DNA of 64,000 nt from Poecilobothrus nobilitatus (Eukaryota > Arthropoda > Insecta > Diptera > Dolichopodidae). The translations under genes and the position numbers were made by a program. The first letter of the stretch is position 1; each line of letters starts with the position of its first letter. Where the stretch lies: NCBI GenBank assembly GCA_947095535.1, contig OX352772.1:257885992-257949991 (forward strand), in the 5' to 3' direction. The notes beneath the pieces were generated by a model that was given only the letters and a program-made list of their open reading frames with translations, was not told where the DNA came from and did no database searches. Below are positions 22,704-35,604 of this stretch, piece by piece.

Positions 22704-24272
22704 ATACCCGTACGATAGGATCGGGTATAATAAAATTACTCCTCCGTTTGTAACACCTCGAAATAAGCGAGCTAGATATACCTTCAAAGGTATGGATCGG
22801 ATCAGAAAAAAATTCTAAGACTTTTGAGCCATGTCCGTCCGTCCGTCCGTCCGTCAGCACGCTAACTCAAAAACTAAGAAAGCTAGAATCTTGAAATTTA
22901 CACAAAATATTTTGGGAGTAATTTGTAGGTTCCCTATTTTTTTTGGTTGAGTTTGGACCAAGCCTTAGGGTAGCTCTCGAACACCTAACTTTTAGATCTC
23001 CACATTTTTTTTGCAATAGAGCTATGAAATTTTAACTACTGATAGATCTCACAAAAATATTAATTTTATTTTTAATAACTTTTTTTTGTAGCCCCACCCA
23101 TTACGGAGCTACAGCTCCCCAAAGGTTCAAAAAAGCTCTATATTTAAATTGTTATAGCACAAGTTGTATAAGGTATATCTTCATTTTGAAAACGCCAAAC
23201 GATTACTACTTTCATTAGCTTTAAAAGTATATATACAATAAATATATATTTTTGGCATACGGTGTCTTAATTTACCGTTATGCGAAACTCAAATTTTGCA
23301 AAATTCTTTAACCCCTCCATCTTCTAAACGGTTAAAGTTGGAAACTTGAATTTTGACAGATGTTAGATCTTTGAAAATTAGTATGAGTCATTTCAGAAAT
23401 TTTTTTTGTATCACCCCCCGTTTAGGAGCTGTAAGGGGTCAAAAACTGAAAATTTCCTATTTTTAAACACCTGTAACTTAACCTGTTAAAATTTTTTTGA
23501 AGTAATACACAAAAATTAAAGCTCCAACATTATATTTTTATTTCTGTTAACAACTTTTTTTAATAATATAGGGTTACTTTATAATTGACGAAAGTGTTAC
23601 TTGATTTTTTCAAATTTTCTAACAAATTTCTTTAAAGAATTTTTTCCATTTTGTTTTACTCGATATTTTGAAATTGTTGAGGATATAATGCGTAGTACAA
23701 AAAAATGTAATTAAATAAACAACATAACGGTTGCTTGAAGAATTTTTATTTATATGATATTGATATATATACATACTTATATAATATCATGTTTATTTAC
23801 ATATCGTATATGTCACTAGTGAATGAATGATAAGAGTATAGATGTATATTATATAGCGCCGTATTTACATACACATATGTATTTTATTGTACTTATAAGA
23901 AATTATTCTGTCAATGGAATATTTAAATATAATATAATATAATATTTAAAATTATATTTACTGTTTTGTACTTAGTAAATTTAATATACATTTACCGCTT
24001 AGTATTAAATGGTACTATAGAATATTTGAAAAAGTTTTGGATTGATAATCGTTATGTGGAAGGTTAGAATCTGCTTTTGAAGAATGGTCATATAAACATA
24101 TAGTTTGAATATATGTACAACCCATAGTTCTAGAAATTATAAAATTCACCCAAATTATTTTAAAATACTAAAATATTAAAAAAATAATATTGTAAGCAGA
24201 GTGGCTGTGAACATACTAACGGTTCGTACGGGTATCTAAGAGTTGACAAAGTCAACTGTATTCTTCCTCGTT
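22704..24272 (-). mobile_element. DINE-like element D4
   Basis: Full-length family-D copy with (GTCC)4. Its flanks CATTTTTATA and TTATAATTAAAAA join into the uninterrupted F sequence seen at 14286-14300, so the empty site is known. At most five bases (TTATA) could be a duplication; they may equally belong to the element ends. Confidence 0.85.
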
Positions 24273-24386
24273 ATAATTAAAAACTTTGTTAAATGGTCAC
24301 CAAACCAATTTGAAAAATTTTTTCTAAATTTTTATTCTATTTTTACATCTCGAAGTTGATTTTATTAAAATTTTATATAAAGCATT

Positions 24387-24700
24387 GCGGTGGATAAAAA
24401 TTTAGTTGGAGTTGTCTAGGTAGCCCAACACTAAAAATTACCTACTAAGGATTCCAGTAGTGTTTAGATGGGCGAAACGCTCCAAAATTAACTTAATTTT
24501 GAAGTTAAAAATATAAGAATGTTAATGATGGCATATATATCATGTTGATGTGCATTCGCTAGTAAATGAAAGTTTTTTCTTTCATTTATATTTTGTGTAA
24601 AATCTTAAAGGTGTTATAAAATTTTTTGGTATATTGGAAAACTTATATACTTAACTTATAAAAGTGGGTTTTACGGTTTTCAAAAAACAATTATAAAAAA
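24387..24700 (+). repeat. M unit, third copy
   Basis: Third copy of the ~300-bp repeat, starting GCGGTGGATAAAAATTTAG. Its ACAATTATAAAAAA end is the insertion point of DINE element B, as a similar end is for D3. Confidence 0.7.
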
Positions 24701-24702
24701 AA

Positions 24703-27700
24703 CAAGTAAATGTAACAGTAAGTCGATGCAACCGACTTATTAATACCCTACACCTGAATAATTCGAATTAAATTAGAAATCCATAAGTTTTTTTGGCAGC
24801 TGCTTGAACTTCTTACCTTTTCTGTCTTATTCAAGTCGAATTTCACGAACATAAAAGAGGCATCCTCTTGGGATATGCTTGACACTTTTGTAAAAAAATT
24901 TAAGTTTCTATCTTTATTAATTTCGAAGATTGTTAGTCGTTGGGAGGTGTGTGTCAGGTACCCGAATTGCCACTCCAATTCATCGAATCCATCTCAGGAA
25001 CATAAAGAAAACATGCCAGAATACCATTGTACTAAATTTAAAGGTTCTGCTTTTGTTGGTTTTGGAGATATGCTCGTTGCTCTTGTGCTGGTCCGGAAGT
25101 ATCCAAAATACGAACCCATGGTTCAAATTCTTTCAAATGTCAGTTTCCAATTTTACAGAAAAGGAAACATAACAGAACACCTTTGTACCAAAAATAAAAG
25201 TTCTATCTTTGTTGGTTGTGGAGATATACTCGTTTGCTCAGAGGCTCTTCCGGAAGCTTCCAAGATTTGAAACCATGCACCAAATCTTCACAAATTTCAG
25301 AAACATAAATCAAACATGAAGAAACACCATTCTGCCTAATTTAAAGGTTATATCTTTGTTGCTTTTGGAGATAATATCATTTGCTCTGAGGCTCGTTCGA
25401 AAGCTTCCAAAATACGAACCCAAGGACCAAACCGTCTCAAATTTCAGAGACCTAAATAAAACATGAAAGAACACCATTCTGCCAAATTTAAAGGTTATAT
25501 CTTTGCTGTTTTTGGAGATAATCTCATTTGCTCTGGGGCTCTTTCGGAAGCTTCCAAAATCCAAGCCCATGGACCATATTTTAAATTTCAGAGACATAAA
25601 TCAAACGGGAAGGAACATCATTGTAAAAAATTTAAAGGTTCTATCTTTGTTGGTTTTGGAGATAATCTCATTTGCTCCGGTTCTCGTTCGGAAGCTTCCA
25701 AAATCCGAACCCATGGACCAAATCCTCTCAAATTTCACAGACCTAAATCAAACATGAAAGAACACCATTCTGCCAAATTTAAAAGTTATTGTTATTGTTA
25801 TTGTTATTGTTATTGTTATTGTTATAGTTATAGTTATTGTTATAGTTATAGTTATTGTTATTGTTATTGTTATTGTTATTGTTATTGTTATTGTTATTGT
25901 TATTGTTATTGTTATTGTTATTGTTATTGTTATTGTTATTGTTATTGTTATTGTTATTGTTATTGTTATTGTTATTGTTATTGTTATTGTTATTGTTATT
26001 GTTATTGTTATTGTTATTGTTATTGTTATTGTTATTGTTATTGTTATTGTTATTGTTATTGTTATTGTTATTGTTATTGTTATTGTTATTGTTATTGTTA
26101 TTGTTATTGTTATTGTTATTGTTATTGTTATTGTTATTGTTATTGTTATTGTTATTGTTATTGTTATTGTTATTGTTATTGTTATTGTTATTGTTATTGT
26201 TATTGTTATTGTTATTGTTATTGTTATTGTTATTGTTATTGTTATTGTTATTGTTATTGTTATTGTTATTGTTATTGTTATTGTTATTGTTATTGTTATT
26301 GTTATTGTTATTGTTATTGTTATTGTTATTGTTATTGTTATTGTTATTGTTATTGTTATTGTTATTGTTATTGTTATTGTTATTGTTATTGTTATTGTTA
26401 TTGTTATTGTTATTGTTATTGTTATTGTTATTGTTTTTGTTTTTGTTATTGTTATTGTTATTGTTATTGTTATTGTTATTGTTATTGTTATTGTTATTGT
26501 TATTGTTATTGTTATTGTTATTGTTATTGTTATTGTTATTGTTATTGTTATTGTTATTGTTATTGTTATTGTTATTGTTATTGTTATTGTTATTGTTATT
26601 GTTATTGTTATTGTTATTGTTATTGTTATTGTTATTGTTATTGTTATTGTTATTGTTATTGTTATTGTTATTGTTATTGTTATTGTTATTGTTATTGTTA
26701 TTGTTATTGTTATTGTTATTGTTATTGTTATTGTTATTGTTATTGTTATTGTTATTGTTATTGTTATTGTTATTGTTATTGTTATTGTTATTGTTATTGT
26801 TATTGTTATTGTTATTGTTATTGTTATTGTTATTGTTATTGTTATTGTTATTGTTATTGTTATTGTTATTGTTATTGTTATTGTTATTGTTATTGTTATT
26901 GTTATTGTTATTGTTATTGTTATTGTTATTGTTATTGTTATTGTTATTGTTATTGTTATTGTTATTGTTATTGTTATTGTTATTGTTATTGTTATTGTTA
27001 TTGTTATTGTTATTGTTATTGTTATTGTTATTGTTATTGTTATTGTTATTGTTATTGTTATTGTTATTGTTATTGTTATTGTTATTGTTATTGTTATTGT
27101 TATTGTTATTGTTATTGTTATTGTTATTGTTATTGTTATTGTTATTGTTATTGTTATTGTTATTGTTATTGTTATTGTTATTGTTATTGTTATTGTTATT
27201 GTTATTGTTATTGTTATTGTTATTGTTATTGTTATTGTTATTGTTATTGTTATTGTTATTGTTATTGTTATTGTTATTGTTATTGTTATTGTTATTGTTA
27301 TTGTTATTGTTATTGTTATTGTTATTGTTATTGTTATTGTTATTGTTATTGTTATTGTTATTGTTATTGTTATTGTTATTGTTATTGTTATTGTTATTGT
27401 TATTGTTATTGTTATTGTTATTGTTATTGTTATTGTTATTGTTATTGTTATTGTTATTGTTATTGTTATTGTTATTGTTATTGTTATTGTTATTGTTATT
27501 GTTATTGTTATTGTTATTGTTATTGTTATTGTTATTGTTATTGTTATTGTTATTGTTATTGTTATTGTTATTGTTATTGTTATTGTTATTGTTATTGTTA
27601 TTGTTATTGTTATTGTTATTGTTATTGTTATTGTTATTGTTATTGTTATTGTTATTGTTATTGTTATTGTTATTGTTATTGTTATTGTTATTGTTATTGT

Positions 27701-29985
27701 TATTGTTATTGTTATTGTTATTGTTATTGTTATTGTTATTGTTATTGTTATTGTTATTGTTATTGTTATTGTTATTGTTATTGTTATTGTTATTGTTATT
27801 GTTATTGTTATTGTTATTGTTATTGTTATTGTTATTGTTATTGTTATTGTTATTGTTATTGTTATTGTTATTGTTATTGTTATTGTTATTGTTATTGTTA
27901 TTGTTATTGTTATTGTTATTGTTATTGTTATTGTTATTGTTATTGTTATTGTTATTGTTATTGTTATTGTTATTGTTATTGTTATTGTTATTGTTATTGT
28001 TATTGTTATTGTTATTGTTATTGTTATTGTTATTGTTATTGTTATTGTTATTGTTATTGTTATTGTTATTGTTATTGTTATTGTTATTGTTATTGTTATT
28101 GTTATTGTTATTGTTATTGTTATTGTTATTGTTATTGTTATTGTTATTGTTATTGTTATTGTTATTGTTATTGTTATTGTTATTGTTATTGTTATTGTTA
28201 TTGTTATTGTTATTGTTATTGTTATTGTTATTGTTATTGTTATTGTTATTGTTATTGTTATTGTTATTGTTATTGTTATTGTTATTGTTATTGTTATTGT
28301 TATTGTTATTGTTATTGTTATTGTTATTGTTATTGTTATTGTTATTGTTATTGTTATTGTTATTGTTATTGTTATTGTTATTGTTATTGTTATTGTTATT
28401 GTTATTGTTATTGTTATTGTTATTGTTATTGTTATTGTTATTGTTATTGTTATTGTTATTGTTATTGTTATTGTTATTGTTATTGTTATTGTTATTGTTA
28501 TTGTTATTGTTATTGTTATTGTTATTGTTATTGTTATTGTTATTGTTATTGTTATTGTTATTGTTATTGTTATTGTTATTGTTATTGTTATTGTTATTGT
28601 TATTGTTATTGTTATTGTTATTGTTATTGTTATTGTTATTGTTATTGTTATTGTTATTGTTATTGTTATTGTTATTGTTATTGTTATTGTTATTGTTATT
28701 GTTATTGTTATTGTTATTGTTATTGTTATTGTTATTGTTATTGTTATTGTTATTGTTATTGTTATTGTTATTGTTATTGTTATTGTTATTGTTATTGTTA
28801 TTGTTATTGTTATTGTTATTGTTATTGTTATTGTTATTGTTATTGTTAGTGTTATTGTTATTGTTATTGTTATTGTTATTGTTATTGTTATTGTTATTGT
28901 TATTGTTATTGTTATTGTTATTGTTATTGTTATTGTTATTGTTATTGTTATTGTTATTGTTATTGTTATTGTTATTGTTATTGTTATTGTTATTGTTATT
29001 GTTATTGTTATTGTTATTGTTATTGTTATTGTTATTGTTATTATTATTGTTATTGTTATTGTTATTGTTATTGTTATTGTTATTGTTATTGTTATTGTTA
29101 TTGTTATTGTTATTGTTATTGTTATTGTTATTGTTATTGTTATTGTTATTGTTATTGTTATTGTTATTGTTATTGTTATTGTTATTGTTATTGTTATTGT
29201 TATTGTTATTGTTATTGTTATTGTTATTGTTATTGTTATTGTTATTGTTATTGTTATTGTTATTGTTATTGTTATTGTAATTGTTATTGTTATTGTTATT
29301 GTTATTGTTATTGTTATTGTTATTGTTATTGTTATTGTTATTGTTATTGTTATTGTTATTGTTATTGTTATTGTTATTGTTATTGTTATTGTTATTGTTA
29401 TTGTTATTGTTATTGTTATTGTTATTGTTATTGTTATTGTTATTGTTATTGTTATTGTTATTGTTATTGTTATTGTTATTGTTATTGTTATTGTTATTGT
29501 TATTGTTATTGTTATTGTTATTGTTATTGTTATTGTTATTGTTATTGTTATTGTTATTGTTATTGTTATTGTTATTGTTATTGTTATTGTTATTGTTATT
29601 GTTATTGTTATTGTTATTGTTATTGTTATTGTTATTGTTATTGTTATTGTTATTGTTATTGTTATTGTTATTGTTATTGTTATTGTTATTGTTATTGTTA
29701 TTGTTATTGTTATTGTTATTGTTATTGTTATTGTTATTGTTATTGTTATTGTTATTGTTATTGTTATTGTTATTGTTATTGTTATTGTTATTGTTATTGT
29801 TATTGTTATTGTTATTGTTATTGTTATTGTTATTGTTATTGTTATTGTTATTGTTATTGTTATTGTTATTGTTATTGTTATTGTTATTGTTATTGTTATT
29901 GTTATTGTTATTGTTATTGTTATTGTTATTGTTATTGTTATTGTTATTGTTATTTTTATTGTTGTTGTTATTGTGTGATGGAAAA
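24703..29985 (+). mobile_element. DINE-like element B with hexanucleotide expansion
   Basis: Has the intact 5' end that A lacks: CAAGTAAATGTAACAG, hairpin AAGTCG-ATGCAAC-CGACTT, subterminal repeat ATACCCTACACCT (complement of the A 3' end), then a unique region and monomers at about 25010, 25163, 25320, 25467, 25612 and 25757. The last monomer breaks after GCCAAATTTAAA and turns into the (TTATTG)n tract. The normal 3' part (GTCC region, terminal hairpin) is absent. Confidence 0.75.
25785..29974 (+). repeat. (TTATTG)n hexanucleotide array, about 698 units
   Basis: 4190 bp of a single hexamer with very few interruptions: TATAGT variants near 25824-25852, TTTTTG near 26433-26445, single changes near 28849, 29042 and 29279, and a degenerate end after 29953. 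Long frames across it (poly-Leu, Cys-Tyr, poly-Asn) are artefacts of the six-base period. The dipteran genomes I know lack short telomerase repeats, and this hexamer is not the insect TTAGG repeat. Confidence 0.97.
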
Positions 29986-30760
29986 ATCAAAGAACACGCC
30001 TTTTCTACCTAAAATAAAAAAGAAATATAAATAATATATAATATGCATGTTTTTCGCTCTCTCTTCAAAGTATTTTGCTTTAATGCATAAAGTATCCATG
30101 TAATTAGCTTTTTAGTATATGATTTGTAAAAGAGAAATTGAACTAAAATAAATTAAATAAATCTATATATATAATCAGCTTTGTTTTCTCTACTTAACCA
30201 GTTTTCACTTTAACCATTCAATCACCTTACTTATATATGTGTGACTGAAAAAAATTCACTTTAAAATAAAAATTTGATGCGGGAAGTTTGTATAAGAAAA
30301 GAACGGAAGAAAAGAAATTGAATTTATATCTGATTTTGTTTTATTGTTTTTATAATTTTGTATGAACATTATATTTTATGTAGGTATCTATAAAATAAAT
30401 TTAAATTGTTCCTTTGTTCCCATTATATATTATACATATGTAGGTAAGTTATTTTGGTTACATAATTTCATTGGTCACTTTTTTTTAAAGCAATTCATAT
30501 TGAATTTGTTAAATTTTTTTTTGTCTGTTGAAAATTCCACCTTCCGTGGAATCAACGGAAAACTCAATCCTTTCAAATATCAAGCGCTTTGTGACATTTC
30601 CTCGAATTTCGAGCGCTATTGACACTAGTATATTATAAAGCATTTAAAAAAAAAGGCACTTTTCATAAGATTAGAAATTATAGTTTTTGTTAGTTTTTAT
30701 ATTGGTTATATTATTTTCTTACTTTTAATTTTTTGTTATTTTTTGCATTTGGCACATACA
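29986..30760. other. AT-rich spacer
   Basis: No convincing gene. An 86-residue frame at 30362-30622 shows no recognisable domain. Confidence 0.5.
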
Positions 30761-30768
30761 TACATAAG

Positions 30769-33680
30769 CATGGACGCCGGCAGGATTTTGTGTAAGGTGG
30801 TGCATCTGAAAATTATTATTGATTTCACCAAATGTTCTACATACATATTGCGAATTTATCTTTCAGCCACCTTTGTTTAATATTGTTTTAGTTTTCAAAA
30901 AAATTAAATTTTGATTTCAGGAAATACCCGTTACAAAACAATATTTTGAATTTACGAAAAAAATCATCTCAGTAGGCTGATGCTCAGAACTTTTGAGAAT
31001 CAACTTTTACTTTCATTAAATTTGCATACACATCAAACTCAGTTGTTTTGCTTTTTATATGTATAAAAAAGTTGTGTAAAAATTTGAGCTATTTTTAGTG
31101 TCCTGTAGTGCATTACGAAATTAAAATACCATTATTCTAAATACTACAGAAGTATAAAGTTGAAAAGGTTTTACAGTTTTTATAAGGTAAGTAATATATA
31201 TGTCTTTTTAAGCGCTATTTATTTCCTAATTTAAGCTGTGGTTTCTATACAAACAAAATTAAGCCCAATGAGTGATATACGGAATTTTTTAATCAAGAAT
31301 AAAAAACGTAAAGTGTACGAGAATGAAGGGAATCCCCTTGTATCTGCTCCTGCTCCGCCATCATCAGTAATGTTATCGATTTCCACAACGAGTTTAGAAG
31401 AACCTGTATTAAGTGATTTAGATATTTGTATATATATAAAAAAGGATATGAATGACGAAATGCGATATAAACTTTTAAAAACACAATGGATACCAAGTGT
31501 AGAATATAATTTTAAGAAGGATGTTGACAGTGCAGCAAAATGAGCATTTCGACTGGAATGGTTAACTTTGTATCCATGGTTATCGTACTCTGCTGCCGAA
31601 AAAGGACCGTTTTGTCGGATTTGTGTGTTATTTAGACCTGTAGCGCATTCCAGTTTATTAGGTGCTTTTATTGTTAAACCATGCATACAATATAATAAAT
31701 TTAATGAATTGGCAAAATCTCATGCATGCACCCAGTGGCACCGTGAAGCAATAATGAAATCAGAAAATTTTATCGGTGTAATGACAGGAAAACAAGTAAG
31801 TGTGTACCAAAGCTTAAATAATGCTTACGACAAAGCAATTCAAGAAAACAGAGTAAAACTGCGATCCATTATAGCTTCGATCATGTTTTGTGCTAGAAAT
31901 GATTTGCCTCTTCGTGGTAAAACAGATCAAGGATCTGCATTTACAGAGTTACTTCAATTCCGAGTAAGTTCTGGAGATACAATTTTGCAGTAGCATTTGG
32001 AATCCGGGGCTAAAAATTCGTTATATATATCCCATCAATCACAAAATGAAATTATTGAAGCTCTGGAGCATGTACTGCGGGAGAAAATTATTAAAGAAAT
32101 TAAAGAAGCGCAAGTTTTCTCTGTTCTAGCTGATGAAACAGCAGATATAGCAGGAATAGAACAGATGTCTATTGGAATTCGCTACTTACATCAAGATCAG
32201 AACAATATTTTCAAACTTCATGAAGAATTTATGGGATTTTCTTCTCTCTCTGAATTAGGTGCTCAAGCTTTATCTAAGGTAATAATGAAAACATTACAAG
32301 ATTTCGGTTTAGATCTGGACCTCTTGGTTGGGCAAGGATACGATGGCTGTGCTACCATGTCCGGACATATAAGTGGTGTTCAAAAAATAATAGGGGATTT
32401 GTATCCAAAAGCAATGTTTTTCCTTTGTGCAAATCATAGATTAAATCTTGTAATAAATGACAGTAATTGAAATCAGAAACACGGTAGGAATTATAAAAGA
32501 AATTATAAAATTCTTCCGGGATTCTACTCTAAGAAGAAATATGGTTCCAAATATTCCTTTACTCTGTGAAACTCGCTGGTCAGCCAAACATAAGGCAATA
32601 CGTATTTTTAAACTTAATTTTATAGAGATAATGAATGGTTTGGAAAAGTTGTCCACAAGTGTGAACTGCCAAACAAGACAAAAGGCACACCATCTTTACG
32701 TTGCAGCAACTAGCAGTAATTTTGTTGTAGCTCTGCACATAATTGCTATCTATTCATCTATACTAGAACGCGTCACTAATCAGTTGCAGGGAACTCAACT
32801 TAATCTGCAATCTCTAAATGAAAAAATTGGCGACCTAGTAAAGATTTTAAACTGTCATAGAGAAAATTCAGAAGAAGAATTTGCCCCATTTTTTCAGGAA
32901 ATTCAAACTTGTTGCAACTTATTCAATATTGACCTGAAATTGCCTCGATTAGTGAAACGAATGACACACAAATCAAATCAACCAGCACATTCTGTGGAAG
33001 AATATTATAGAAAATCAATATTCATTTCTTATTTAGACTCTATTATTACATCATTGAATGAACGTTTTTCTGAAAACCATAAAATACCTTTTGCGCTCCT
33101 GCAGCTTCACCCCCGTGAAATGAAATTGTTAACAAAGCAAGAGTTTATAAAAATTGTTTCAAAAATTGAAAATTTCTATGGAACATCATTGTTGGAAAAC
33201 TTTATTGTTGAAGCCACAACATGGTACGAAACTTGGGCTCAAAAAAACCTAGATCCATCAAATATTGAATACATTGATTTATTGGAAAACGCCAAAAGTT
33301 TTTATCCATCAGTTTTCCAAGCTATTAAAATTGGCCTCACACTTCCTATAACAACATGTACGGTGGAACGTTCATTTAGCACATTGAGAAGAGTGAAGAC
33401 TTGGACAAGATCAACTATGTGCGAACAACGATTGTCGGGCTTATGTATGATGAGTCTCCATAAAAAAAGAACTGTTGATAATGAAGATTTTATAACCGAA
33501 GTAATTTCAAAGTTCGCAGAGAAGCCGCGTAGGTTACAATTATTATTTAATAAAGATTAAGAATAAAAAAAAATTATATTGTTTTATTTTTAATGCTTAA
33601 AAAAAGTAAAAAGATGAAATTTTTTTCAACCAAAGGTGGGTGCAGTTGCACCACCTTCCACCATACTGCCGGTGCCCTTG
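30769..33680 (+). mobile_element. complete hAT element with 8-bp target duplication
   Basis: 2912-bp element flanked by the identical octamer TACATAAG at 30761-30768 and 33681-33688, the hallmark of hAT insertion. Ends are imperfect inverted repeats: CATGGACGCCGGCAGG at the left and the complement of ACTGCCGGTGCCCTTG at the right, both followed inward by AAGGTGGTGCA. It contains one transposase gene. Confidence 0.93.
31268..33560 (+). pseudogene. hAT transposase (TTF-type zinc finger, ZMYM1-like), broken
   Basis: Transposase of the hAT superfamily. The first ATG in frame is at 31268 (MSDIRNFLIKNKKRK). Domains in order: an N-terminal low-complexity part; a TTF-type zinc-finger region (LYPWLSYSAAEKGPFCRICVLF, then HACTQWHREA); a DUF4371/RNase H-like core with VLADETADIAG (first catalytic Asp) and GQGYDGCATMSG (second Asp), then FFLCANHRLNLV; and the C-terminal dimerisation region with CTVERSFSTLRRVKTW and RLSGLCMMSLH. 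Lesions are an in-frame TGA at 31541-31543, an in-frame TAG at 31991-31993, and a one-base frameshift near 32465. The reading frame is otherwise continuous. A 5' untranslated intron is possible (GTAAGT near 31187). Confidence 0.9.
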
Positions 33681-33688
33681 TACATAAG

Positions 33689-34566
33689 TATTACAAATTG
33701 ATGAGCTAGAAGTAAAAACTTTGAAAATATAAAAATTTTTGGTGCTGGTACTTTGAAAATTAAAGTATCAATAAAAAGAATTAAGTATTTACTTGATAAT
33801 TTCTGAAAAGTAATTACACTTGGATTTTAATTACTTTTGTAATTATTTTTGATACTTAATTACTTTAAAGTAATGAAATACCAAAAAATAATGAAAATTC
33901 AACAGTATTTGAGTACACAACAATTTAAAATTTAAATAAAAAACCAATTTAAAATCAATAATCTAAATAAATTAATATCCATATATTTCCAAAAAAGCTT
34001 TTCTTTTTTATTATTATTTATTATTTAATCTTTATTCTTGATTGAAAATTCATACAAAATGTTTAAAACTAATAAAATATTATTATTAAGGAAAAAAACA
34101 AAAACTTAAAAATACAATAACAATATCATTACAACAATCATTACAACAATCATTACAAAAACAATAATAACCACTAAAGTGATTCATAAAATTGCTTTAA
34201 AAAATTCAAAATTTAGTAAGAAAATATAATTTAAAAATTTTTTCTAAACTAAAACTATTAATTAAGAATAAGTAATGGTATTATATATTAAAATAAAATA
34301 GTTTTAAATACCATATAAATTAAGAGTTCAACAATGTAAAAAGGTGAGGTGATAAAGGAAATTAAAATTTATATAATACAAAAACAAAAAGATTAAGAAA
34401 ATATAATACATAAGATAAAAATATTAAGAAAATATATTACAAGGAGAAGCAAAACAAAATAAAAAAAGAAGCAAAAGTGATGAAGGAATAATAATTTCTG
34501 TATCAAATTAAATAAAAAAAAAAAAGAAAAATTAAAAAAATTTTATAAGTACCACAAAAGTTTAAT
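33689..34566. other. AT-rich spacer
   Basis: A-rich, low complexity, including ATCATTACAACA repeats near 34125-34160. No gene seen. Confidence 0.5.
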
Positions 34567-34782
34567 CTAATTAAGTAAATGCTCAATTGCATTGTGATCA
34601 AACTGCAAAAGCCAAAGCTTGACAAGTTTTAGAAACTTTCTCAAAAATCTAACCTTCCTGATATACAAAGGAGCCCTATTAAATAATCTTGCTGCTGTTG
34701 TGAAGTAACTTATAATTCTTACAATTTGGGTTGATTTAAATTCTGGTATTCTTATAATCCTTACAATTTCAATTCTGTACAA
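34567..34782 (-). pseudogene. possible C-terminal remnant of a non-LTR RT
   Basis: 71 residues with SYFTTAARLFNRAPLYIRK and a downstream FLKLVKLWLL. This resembles the closing segment (aromatic-R-x-WN-x-LP type) of many non-LTR polymerases. No other domain is nearby, so the assignment is weak. Confidence 0.35.
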
Positions 34783-34818
34783 TAATATTTACAATACGTA
34801 TAATTATACATATAGTTA

Positions 34819-35236
34819 CATAATCATTTCGTTAAATTTTAAAATTTTCCAATAAAAAGTTCTATTTCTAATATTTAAATGCATACATCTTTAAAAAATA
34901 ATAAATAGTAACTATTAATAACAAATTTACAAAAATATATATCCGTTTTAAAAATATGTGAATTAGAAATGTTTACCTATAGTGAATTTTCCTATGTATA
35001 ATATGTATGTAATTTCAAACAGATTGTGAATTTTTTTCAGACATATTGGATATACTCACAGAAATGTTTTTCCTATACAATTCTTCTCAATTACCAATTC
35101 TAACTCTAATTATTAAGTTACAGATAAATAAAATAAAAAAATAAAAAACAAATAAATAAATAAAAATGTATGTATTTAAATATTACAAATAGAACTCTTT
35201 ATTGGAAAATTTTAAAATTTTAACAAAATGATTATG
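34819..35236. repeat. 418-bp fold-back element with TTA flanks
   Basis: Arms of about 70 bp (34819-34888 and 35166-35236) are inverted copies sharing CATAATCATTT, AAATTTTAAAATTTTCCAAT, TATTTAAAT and CATACAT. TTA occurs just outside each end (34816-34818, 35237-35239). A 3-bp TWA duplication would suit a PIF/Harbinger MITE; the family is inferred. Confidence 0.6.
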
Positions 35237-35240
35237 TTAA

Positions 35241-35592
35241 AAAATCGATATTGTAATAAATCACCAAATAAAATACTAAAAAGTATTGAAATAAAACACC
35301 TTTGTTTTTTATTTACAAATGATTGATCATATTAATTACAATATTAGCGTTATTAGAGTTCAATATATTAAAGTTCAATATTCTTGATTTTGTTACATTT
35401 TAGTAAAAGTAAATATACATTATATATAAATATTAAAAATAAGTTAAATTATACATTAAAATTATTGGATTATTACACCTTCCCTCATGAGAAAAAAAAA
35501 TTTTATATTATTATCAATAAAGATGAAATTTATTTCTTAGCAATTAATTTCTAATAATCTTTTCTTTTTCCTATATTGTAATAATTTTAATT
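35241..35592. other. AT-rich spacer
   Basis: Nothing recognised. Confidence 0.4.
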
Positions 35593-35604
35593 TAGTTTCT
35601 TTTA

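Noticed and set aside
25785..29974. Telomeric repeat
   Set aside because: The hexamer is not TTAGG or a known variant, it lies inside a mobile element, and unrelated sequence continues on both sides.
25463..30012. Very long open frames (poly-Asn 1403 residues, poly-Leu 1141, Cys-Tyr 1128)
   Set aside because: They are translations of a hexanucleotide tract, open in every frame by arithmetic; no gene features.
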